Shown: piece after piece, positions 5,358-11,362 of the stretch
Layout: the number at the start of each line of letters is the position of its first letter
How positions within the stretch are numbered: the first letter of the stretch is position 1
Assembly: GCA_934446285.1 (NCBI GenBank)
Contig: CAKSEI010000035.1
Location: 1 to 11,362, forward strand
From: an uncultured Eubacteriales bacterium
GTDB taxonomy: Bacteria > Bacillota > Clostridia > Oscillospirales > CAG-272
Direction: 5' to 3'
DNA: 11,362 bases
The notes under the pieces: model-generated
What the model saw: the letters and a program-made list of their open reading frames with translations, nothing else
Databases searched by the model: none
Told to the model about the DNA's origin: nothing
Translations under genes and position numbers: made by a program

Positions 5358-6836
5358 ATGACGGATACAGGGATATACAGGGATATTGCGGTGCGCACGG
5401 GCGGGGAGATGTACATCGGGGTTGTCGGTGCGGTGCGCACGGGTAAGAGCACATTTATCAGGAAATTTATGGAGAATCTCGTTATACCGAATATAGACAA
5501 TCCCTTTGACCGAGAGCGCGCGACGGACGAACTCCCGCAGTCCGGCTCGGGCAAGACGGTTATGACGACCGAGCCGAAATTTATTCCCGACGAAGCTGTG
5601 TCGGTCACGCTCGCGGGAAAAGTCACTATGCGTGTGCGGCTTGTCGACTGCGTAGGCTATGTCGTACCGAGCGCGCTCGGTTATTATGAGAGTGAGCAGC
5701 CGAGGATGGTCAAGACACCGTGGAGTGACAAACCCATGCGCTTTGACGAAGCGTCAAAGTACGGTACGATGAAGGTAATACGTGAGCACTCAACGGTTGC
5801 CGTTGCCGTGACGAGCGACGGTTCATTCGGCGAGCTTGCGCGCGAGGACTATCTCGCGGCAGAGGAGCAGATAATCGCGGACCTGAGAAAATACGGCAAG
5901 CCATTTGTCTTGGTTGTCAACAGTGCTACTCCCGCGGAAGAAAAGACGGCGGAGCTTGCCCTGTCCCTCGAGGAGAAGTACGGATGCCCCGTGGCGCTTG
6001 TCAACTGCGAGAGCCTCTCACAGCCGGATATAGATTCTATCATGCACATGCTGCTCGACAGCTTTCCGATAAAGGAACTGTCTTTCGACGTGCCGTCATG
6101 GCTTACGCTGCTCGACGACGGGGATAATCTGCGCACGGATATACTGTCGCTCGCGGTAAACTGCGCCGAGAATTCTTCGGTTATCTCCGATGTACCCGTT
6201 TCTCTTGACGCGATAAGAGAAGACGGGAGGGTAAAGAGTGCGGAAATTGAGAGTGTGAACGCGGGTATCGGCGCGGTAAAAGTATGCGTAAAGCTGAATG
6301 ACGATGTTTTCTACGGCATTGTCAGCAGTATGTCGGGCAACAGCATATCAAACGACGAGGACCTTATGTACACGCTCATTGACCTCTCGCGCAGAAAGAA
6401 AAAATTCGACAGCGTGGCAAGCGCCCTTGACGAGGTGGAGCGCAGCGGATACGGCGTTATCATGCCCGATATATCGGAACTGAGCCTCGCCGAGCCTGAG
6501 ATTGTGCAGAGGCAGGGCAGCTACGGTGTTAAGCTCAAGGCGAGCGCGCCGTCCGTTCATATGATACGCGCGGACATAGAGACGGAGATAAATCCCGTCG
6601 TCGGCACGGAGCAGCAGTCGGAGGAGATGGTCGAATATCTTCTTAAAGAATTTAAGGAAGACCCGCAGTCCATATGGGAGTCAAATATGTTCGGCAAGAG
6701 TCTGCACGAGCTGGTAAACGAGGGACTGCATACCAAGCTCGCACATATGCCCGCCGATGCGCGAACCAAGCTCGGAGGAACTCTCGCGAGGATAATAAAT
6801 GAGGGCAGCGGTGGGCTTATATGCATCATCCTGTAA
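5358..6836 (+). CDS. spoIVA: Stage IV sporulation protein A, spore coat morphogenetic ATPase
   Basis: SpoIVA uses ATP hydrolysis to polymerise irreversibly on the mother-cell face of the outer forespore membrane, forming the platform on which the coat assembles and which cortex formation needs. The product is 492 residues, the same as in Bacillus subtilis from memory. The N-terminal ATPase domain resembles translation-factor GTPases: Walker A GAVRTGKST (24-32, K30), threonines T70/T71 in MTTEPKF, which in B. subtilis contact the nucleotide gamma-phosphate, and LVDCVGY (95-101) in the Walker B position. NSATP (188-192) occupies the place of the usual base-specificity motif. The C-terminal domain ends in GSGGLICIIL, close to the family end GSGGLIAIIL that is needed for localisation and assembly. 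The ATG has GGAGG 7 nt upstream and a sigma-E-like promoter before it. The next gene overlaps its 3' end. Its presence marks the organism as an endospore former or a recent descendant of one. No defect is seen. Confidence 0.98.
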   Translation: MTDTGIYRDIAVRTGGEMYIGVVGAVRTGKSTFIRKFMENLVIPNIDNPFDRERATDELPQSGSGKTVMTTEPKFIPDEAVSVTLAGKVTMRVRLVDCVGYVVPSALGYYESEQPRMVKTPWSDKPMRFDEASKYGTMKVIREHSTVAVAVTSDGSFGELAREDYLAAEEQIIADLRKYGKPFVLVVNSATPAEEKTAELALSLEEKYGCPVALVNCESLSQPDIDSIMHMLLDSFPIKELSFDVPSWLTLLDDGDNLRTDILSLAVNCAENSSVISDVPVSLDAIREDGRVKSAEIESVNAGIGAVKVCVKLNDDVFYGIVSSMSGNSISNDEDLMYTLIDLSRRKKKFDSVASALDEVERSGYGVIMPDISELSLAEPEIVQRQGSYGVKLKASAPSVHMIRADIETEINPVVGTEQQSEEMVEYLLKEFKEDPQSIWESNMFGKSLHELVNEGLHTKLAHMPADARTKLGGTLARIINEGSGGLICIIL

Positions 6837-7102
6837 GGCGTACGGGCTGCTCGGTTGACGAGCTTAAGGAAAAGGAGGTCATAAACATATGCGACGGGAA
6901 AAAGCTCGGGTATATATGTGACCTGACCCTTGACCTTTGCTCGGGCAGAATACTTACGATAATCGTGCCGGGAGATATGCGCGTGTTCAGTTTAAAGAAG
7001 CCCGAGCTTGTCAGTATTCCGTGGTGCAACATAGAGAGGATAGGCGACGATACGATTCTCGTCCGTCCGCCCGACAGTCCGCCGCCCCATCCTCCGAAAT
7101 GA
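6821..7102 (+). CDS. YlmC/YmxH-family sporulation protein (PRC-barrel)
   Basis: Small single-domain protein of 93 residues with a PRC-barrel fold, in the YlmC/YmxH sporulation family; its biochemical role is not established. Recognisable elements are the N-terminal CSVDELKEKEVINICDGKKL (10-29), which matches the family signature around E-V-I-N-I-x-D-G-x-x-L-G, and IPWCNIERIGDDTILV (66-81) at the end of the barrel. The tail DSPPPHPPK is proline-rich and looks unstructured. The start at ATG 6821 overlaps the spoIVA coding region by 16 bp in another frame, and GGTGGG (6810-6815) inside spoIVA serves as ribosome binding site; no other in-frame start lies before the conserved block. The overlap implies co-transcription with spoIVA from the sigma-E promoter, followed by the terminator at 7164. 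Which of the two B. subtilis paralogues it matches cannot be told. Confidence 0.9.
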   Translation: MHHPVRRTGCSVDELKEKEVINICDGKKLGYICDLTLDLCSGRILTIIVPGDMRVFSLKKPELVSIPWCNIERIGDDTILVRPPDSPPPHPPK

Positions 7103-7163
7103 AAATCTCTGCCCGCGCGGGGGATGCCCGTAAATCGGCATACGGTTATATGTAAACAAATTA

Positions 7164-7199
7164 AGGAGAAGTCCTCTGCGCGAGGGCTTCTCCTCTTTT
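7164..7199 (+). terminator. Terminator of the spoIVA operon
   Basis: GGAGAAGTCCTC (7165-7176) pairs with GAGGGCTTCTCC (7182-7193) over 12 bp with one wobble and a 5-nt loop; A7164-T7194 can extend it. CTTTT follows the stem. It lies about 60 bp after the YlmC/YmxH stop, pointing toward the convergent addA gene, whose 3' end is at 7297. On the opposite strand the stem lacks a good T-run, so it mainly serves the plus strand. Confidence 0.85.
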
Positions 7200-7233
7200 C
7201 CGCCTGCGGTGCAAAAACTTTTAAATAAGCGAA

Positions 7234-7269
7234 TGAGTGAAGCTTTTCCTTATACAAAAAGCTTTCTCA
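7234..7269 (-). terminator. Probable terminator hairpin of the addBA operon
   Basis: Bases 7234-7247 and 7257-7269 form a 13-bp stem (four pairs, one bulged T, then nine pairs including a wobble) around a 9-nt loop. It lies 28 bp beyond the addA stop. Read on the minus strand, the sequence after the stem is T-rich (TTCGCTTATTT, then TTTTT), which fits termination of addA transcripts, although the T-run is not immediate. A second small inverted repeat, CAGCTTT/AAAGCTG, spans about 7269-7288. Confidence 0.5.
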
Positions 7270-7296
7270 CAGCTTTATCGGGAAAGCTGCCGTTTC

Positions 7297-10200
7297 TTAT
7301 ATCTCGACGCTTTTGCCGAGGGCAAAGGAATAGATGAGTGTCTGTATCGGCTCGTGTCCCGTCAGGCGCTTTATCGCTTCAGCGTAATAGTGCAGCTGCG
7401 ACGAGTGGCGCTCGCGCAGTATCCTCTCGCATTCTTCGGGTTTTGAGAGCTGCTCGCGGGAAAAGCTGTCGGTCTTGTAGTCGACGAGTACCGTTTTACC
7501 GTCATCCCGCTCGAAAAAGCAGTCAATAACTCCCTGTACAAGAACGCTCTCGCCCTTTATCGCCGCTTTGCTTTCGCAGTCCTGTGTAAACATTTCGGCG
7601 GGCAGCTCGATATTGAACCGAGTCTCGCGGCGTATGCTTTTCGCCGCTCTCATCTGCTCCCACAGCTCCGAACGGAAGAAGCGGGCGAGCGCATGCATGT
7701 CGATTTTCTCCCGGTAATCCGCGGGAATAAATCCGGCGCGAATGAGCCTGTCCGTCTCGTTTTCAATGCTTTTTTCCGCTGCAGCAAGGTCGCAGAACTG
7801 CATGAATACGTGCGTCGCCGTGCCGCGCTCGGCTGCACTCGGCTTTATCTTACCGCGCATAAAGACGGGGATTTCTTTCATTTCCTGCGCCTTTTCGGAA
7901 ATGTCCTCCGTCTCGTCGAGTACCGTCGGGTAGAGGGCACTTACCGACATTTTCGCGGGGATGTCGGCGGAGACGGAATACGGGTATCTGAAAGCAAAGC
8001 GTTCTTCGAAGATTTTCTCGTATTCGTCCGTCTTATCGCTGTCAAGCGTCGGTATATGCTCTGCCTGTGTGCTCTCTGACGGGCGGGCTGTCATGTACTT
8101 CTCACCCTCCTCCTCGTTTATGAGCGTAAGCTTGTACGGTGCGCTCGGCGAGCTCATAAGAGACGACAGTATCATTGTTATCGTATTTTTCATGCGGAAG
8201 GTTATGTACGGCGACATGAGAGAGGAGTATATTTCGCAGTTTTTCATAAGCTCCTCGGTATTCGTGCGCGCGGTTATGATAAGTTGCTCCCGCGCCCTCG
8301 TCATCGCGACGTATAGAATGCGCATCTCCTCGGACACGCCGTCGCGCTCGCTTTTATTCCTCACCGTCCGCCTGATAATGCCGTCGACGTGTGCTATTCC
8401 GCTCTTCGCCGGCGTGAGTATCCCCGCGCCGAGCTGTGGGTCGATGATGATATCCGAGCTGTCGTCACGGGCACGCAGCGAGCTTGCAGTGTCGCAGAGA
8501 AATACTACGGGAAATTCAAGACCCTTTGACGCGTGAATTGTCATGATGCGCACGCTCCCGCCCGTTATCTGTGCGGCGGACTGCGCGTCGTCGGTTTCGC
8601 GCATCTTCTCTATATATCCGATAAAGTTGTAGAGCCCTTTAAATGAGCCTTGCTCAAACTTTCTTGCGTATTCGTAGAGCACTCGCAGGTTGTCCGCGCG
8701 CCTCGTGCCCCATTCGTCCTCGGAATAGGCGCTCGCGGTAAGCCCCGTGCGTGAGTATATATACCATAGCAGGCTGTCTATCGGGCAATTGCGCGAATAT
8801 GAGCGCAGCTCGTCTGTAAGCGAGAAGAAATATTCGCACTTTGCGCTCTCATGCGTATGCGCGTATTCACGCAGCGCGTCAAAGAGATATCCGTCCTTTT
8901 TTTCGGCGCGTATGCACTCAAGCTCCTCAAGGGTAAAGCCGAATACCGGTGAGCGCAGTGCGCCCGCGAGGTATATATCGCGGTAGGGATTGTCTATGAC
9001 GTTGAGTATGCACATGACGAGCAGTATCTCGGGATTGTCGAAAAAGCCCTTTGTATGCGGATTTGAGCATGGAATATTCATGCGTCCGAGCGCATCTTCG
9101 TACAGCTTCATGCGGCTCTTTTTGCGCAGGAGTATTACTATATCGTCGGGGTTTACGCCGCCGCGTATAAGCTCTGCTATGCGTGATGCGACGTACTGCG
9201 GCTCGTCAAGCTCCTTTGCTCCGCCCTTTGCCGTATTTATCACGGCTATGTCAACGGGCTTTGTACAAGCTCCGTCGCCGCGCGAAAAGACGAGGTTGTC
9301 CTCGCGCAGATACTTTACGTCCGAGAAGGTATTATTCATGAGCACCGAAAAAACGGCGTTGCAAACCTCAATAACCGGCGAGGAGCAGCGGAAATTCTCG
9401 GAGAGAAATACCGTGGCGCTTTTTTTGCGCATGAGCGCATGATAAGCGGGAAAAGCCGCGCGGTAGCCGGCAAAAACGGACGGGTCTGCCCCTCTGAAGC
9501 CGTATATGCTCTGCTTTATGTCACCTACCATAAAGCGGGTAGCTCCGCCTGATGTGAGCATACGGAATATCGTATCCTGGATATCGTTTATGTCCTGATA
9601 TTCGTCTATGTAAATTTCGTCGTAGCAGCCGCCTACGGCTTTCGCTGTTTCGGTCGGCTCTCCGTTCTCACAGAGCAGCCGCAGGCTCATTCTCTCGACG
9701 TCCGAGTAGTCAAGGAGCTTACGCCGCAGCTTTTCGCGCGAATATTCCGCGTCAAAGTCGGAGAGCAGGGTATAGAGCATGTGCAGCACATCTGCGGTGC
9801 TCTCAAAGATATCCCTTACGGCTTTCTCGGAGAAGAGGAAAAATTCGTCTCTTATGTAAGAGATGCTGTCGCGCATTTCGTATATAAGCCCGCGGTATAT
9901 CTCCTCCTCGGGGTCGCCCGTGCGACTGACGCCGTTCATATTTATCGCCGGAAAATCACAGAAAGCCTTTTTCGCCGCCTCGTAGTCGTCCTTTTCAAGG
10001 GCTTGTCTTACGGTGTACAGCAGGTCGAGAAAGGCCGAGTACGCGCCCGCGAGCTTAGCGCTGCTTTTTTTCGACGTGTCAAAAAATGTCGAATAGCGTT
10101 CGACGGGAGTGATAAATGCGTCGACAAAGCCCCGGAGAAACTCCTTTAAGCTCTTACCGTACACGGTCTTAAAGAAAGGCAGCTCCTTTTCCTCCCGCGT

Positions 10201-10794
10201 CCTGCGGGAGAAATCCTCGAGAAGAGAGGGACCCTTTGCATAAGTGCACAGCCTGTCATAAAGGCGTATGAAGATATCGGGCAGCGCGTCATCATTGTCG
10301 CTTATAAAGATGTCGGTAAAGGTCTTGAACGGCTGCGAGTTTTCGTCCGAATAAAGGCTGTCGAACATAGCGTTCATGACGCCCGACTTGAGCATTGCCG
10401 TCTCGGCTGAGTCTGCCATCCTGCATGTGCACGGAATGCCGAGCTTATCGAAATTCTTTCTTACTATAGAGTAGCACAGGCTGTCTATCGTCGATATCTG
10501 AGCCGACGGGGCGGAGGCGAGCTGGCGGGCGAGGTGACGGTTTGTCGGATCGAGCGAGAGGGCGGACGAGAGGGAAGCGGATATGCGGGACTTCAGTTCT
10601 CCCGCAGCTGCTTTTGTAAACGTCGCTATGAGCATACGGTTTATGTCCGCAGGCTCTTTTTCTCTGCAAAGGCTGCTTACCACTCTCTCGGTGAGAACGG
10701 CGGTCTTGCCGCTGCCCGCGGCAGCCGAGACGAGCAGAGTCATATCACGCACTTCTATTGCGCTCCTCTGAGCGTCCGTCCACTTTATCTGCAT
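7297..10794 (-). CDS. addA: ATP-dependent helicase/nuclease subunit A (AddA)
   Basis: Motor subunit of AddAB, the Firmicutes counterpart of RecBCD, which resects double-strand breaks up to a Chi-like site and prepares 3' tails for RecA. The start at 10794 gives 1165 residues beginning MQIKWTDAQRSAI. It is chosen over an upstream in-frame start at 10866 because it has a strong site (AGGAG, 10807-10803 on the minus strand) 8 nt away, forms a TAATG junction with addB, and begins at the usual AddA N-terminus. UvrD/Rep helicase motifs: Q-motif W5-Q9, Walker A SAAAGSGKT (23-31), Walker B IDEYQD (396-401), motif III GDIKQSIYGFRGADP (424-438), motif IV LSENFRCS (464-471), motif V TIHASKGLEFP and motif VI YVAMTRAREQL. 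The C-terminal PD-(D/E)XK nuclease has the histidine of GTATHVFMQ, GVID, and VDYK (D1105, K1107). All key residues are present. The stop is TAA. Confidence 0.97.
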   Translation of the reverse strand: MQIKWTDAQRSAIEVRDMTLLVSAAAGSGKTAVLTERVVSSLCREKEPADINRMLIATFTKAAAGELKSRISASLSSALSLDPTNRHLARQLASAPSAQISTIDSLCYSIVRKNFDKLGIPCTCRMADSAETAMLKSGVMNAMFDSLYSDENSQPFKTFTDIFISDNDDALPDIFIRLYDRLCTYAKGPSLLEDFSRRTREEKELPFFKTVYGKSLKEFLRGFVDAFITPVERYSTFFDTSKKSSAKLAGAYSAFLDLLYTVRQALEKDDYEAAKKAFCDFPAINMNGVSRTGDPEEEIYRGLIYEMRDSISYIRDEFFLFSEKAVRDIFESTADVLHMLYTLLSDFDAEYSREKLRRKLLDYSDVERMSLRLLCENGEPTETAKAVGGCYDEIYIDEYQDINDIQDTIFRMLTSGGATRFMVGDIKQSIYGFRGADPSVFAGYRAAFPAYHALMRKKSATVFLSENFRCSSPVIEVCNAVFSVLMNNTFSDVKYLREDNLVFSRGDGACTKPVDIAVINTAKGGAKELDEPQYVASRIAELIRGGVNPDDIVILLRKKSRMKLYEDALGRMNIPCSNPHTKGFFDNPEILLVMCILNVIDNPYRDIYLAGALRSPVFGFTLEELECIRAEKKDGYLFDALREYAHTHESAKCEYFFSLTDELRSYSRNCPIDSLLWYIYSRTGLTASAYSEDEWGTRRADNLRVLYEYARKFEQGSFKGLYNFIGYIEKMRETDDAQSAAQITGGSVRIMTIHASKGLEFPVVFLCDTASSLRARDDSSDIIIDPQLGAGILTPAKSGIAHVDGIIRRTVRNKSERDGVSEEMRILYVAMTRAREQLIITARTNTEELMKNCEIYSSLMSPYITFRMKNTITMILSSLMSSPSAPYKLTLINEEEGEKYMTARPSESTQAEHIPTLDSDKTDEYEKIFEERFAFRYPYSVSADIPAKMSVSALYPTVLDETEDISEKAQEMKEIPVFMRGKIKPSAAERGTATHVFMQFCDLAAAEKSIENETDRLIRAGFIPADYREKIDMHALARFFRSELWEQMRAAKSIRRETRFNIELPAEMFTQDCESKAAIKGESVLVQGVIDCFFERDDGKTVLVDYKTDSFSREQLSKPEECERILRERHSSQLHYYAEAIKRLTGHEPIQTLIYSFALGKSVEI

Positions 10795-11362
10795 TATTCT
10801 CTCTCCTTTCTGCAGACAGCCCTCATCGGGCAGTAGCTGCATTCCGTGCCGTACCGCGCGTTCCACTGCGCGCGGGCGCTGCCCGTTTTCATCTGCTCTG
10901 CCGTCTTTGCTATATTGTCCTCGATTACTCCGAGCAGCCTGCCGAATTCGTCAAGCGCGATAAGGTCGGAGGGAGAGTAGAACCTCTGTCCCGAGCGGCT
11001 CATCGCACGGATAATCTCGGGGTCGGAGTTATATAATCCGTTGCGCTTTACCGATGCAACGGCGCTCTCCTCGAGCTCGCTTTCGCTCTCGTCCCCGCTG
11101 CTGACTATGCTCGGGGATTTTGCTATATAATACTGCGCACCTGCGGGGAGAAGCTGTCCGTTCTGCGCGCCGAGACGCTCTATGAGGCTCTTGTCATTTG
11201 TTTTCCAGAGCGCGAAAAGGTAGAGCAGCATCTGCATATCCTGCCCGTGCTCTATTCTTCTCACACTCAGCTCGTGATTGCCCGTCTTATAGTCGACTAT
11301 GCGGATATAAACGTCGTTCCCGCGCGTCTATGTGTCAACGCGGTCGAGCCTGCCGCGCAGCT
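10794..11362 (-). CDS. addB: AddB (helicase/nuclease subunit B) C-terminal part, broken by an in-frame TAG
   Basis: Visible is the C-terminal nuclease and iron-sulfur part of AddB, which with AddA forms the break-resection enzyme. Read on the minus strand from 11360, the frame gives LRGRLDRVDT, then TAG (11330-11328), then TRGNDVYIRIVDYKTGNHEL and on to the end. GRLDRVD holds one nuclease acidic residue; VDYKTG holds the next aspartate and the lysine. ECSYCPMRAVC near the C-terminus is the CxxCx5C trio of the AddB [4Fe-4S] cluster; the first cysteine lies outside the window. Apart from the TAG the frame is intact. The gene ends in TAA overlapping the addA ATG by one base (TAATG), indicating translational coupling. 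The amber codon would remove 177 residues, including the catalytic lysine and the cluster cysteines. Restart at the GTG 11264 or elsewhere would not give an active nuclease. It may be a pseudogene, or a sequence error close to the end of the window. Confidence 0.85.

Noticed and set aside
5388..5443. 14-bp direct repeat GCGGTGCGCACGGG (5388-5401 and 5430-5443)
   Set aside because: Both copies encode AVRTG in the SpoIVA N-terminus, where the family protein itself has RTGG and VRTGK. The repeat reflects protein sequence and codon preference, not a DNA element.
7961..8536. 191-codon open frame on the plus strand inside addA
   Set aside because: It is antisense to AddA motifs V and VI, its product is serine-rich without recognisable features, and it has no plausible ribosome binding site context.
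10795..10866. Upstream in-frame start giving addA 24 extra residues
   Set aside because: The extra residues overlap the cysteine-containing C-terminus of addB and have no AddA homology. The start at 10794 has an AGGAG site and forms the TAATG junction.

Overview
The window looks like chromosomal DNA from an endospore-forming, fairly GC-rich member of the Firmicutes, most likely class Clostridia. The evidence is a full-length spoIVA preceded by a sigma-E-like promoter, a YlmC/YmxH-family sporulation gene, the Firmicutes-type AddAB recombination nuclease, and a VanR/VanS-like two-component pair with clostridial features. Genus cannot be told from this sequence. I see no tRNA, rRNA, CRISPR array, insertion sequence or phage gene. 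Both ends of the window cut through genes: pepD on the left and addB on the right.

Left part (1-1772): the 3' end of a PepD-type (M20 family) dipeptidase gene, then a 560-bp stretch without a long gene. That stretch is not empty. It holds a vegetative promoter, a 5'-leader hairpin, a strong ribosome binding site, a 42-codon gene for a small acidic protein, a rho-independent terminator, and then the control region of the next operon. That control region has a perfect 10-bp tandem repeat and a good -10 box with no good -35.

Middle (1773-5299): an apparent three-gene operon of a membrane family-2 glycosyltransferase, an OmpR-type response regulator and a sensor histidine kinase. The genes are 11 bp apart and then overlap by 8 bp. 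The operon ends in a hairpin terminator built from the last codons of the kinase gene, with the kinase stop codon in the loop. The repeat upstream resembles sites bound by OmpR-type regulators, so autoregulation is a reasonable hypothesis. The pair may control surface polysaccharide made by the glycosyltransferase.

Sporulation pair (5302-7199): a sigma-E-type promoter, spoIVA (spore coat basement-layer ATPase) and an overlapping YlmC/YmxH PRC-barrel gene, closed by a strong terminator. This unit would be expressed in the mother cell.

Right part (7234-11362, minus strand): addA (helicase-nuclease) and the 3' end of addB, overlapping as TAATG. AddA appears intact in all helicase and nuclease motifs. 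The visible part of addB carries an in-frame TAG between two predicted catalytic residues of its nuclease domain, 33 bp from the window edge. It is either a real nonsense mutation or an end-of-contig sequence error.

I found no wholly new multi-gene system. The points most worth following up are the 42-aa gene with its own promoter, the amber codon in addB, and the repeat-containing control region of the glycosyltransferase/two-component operon.
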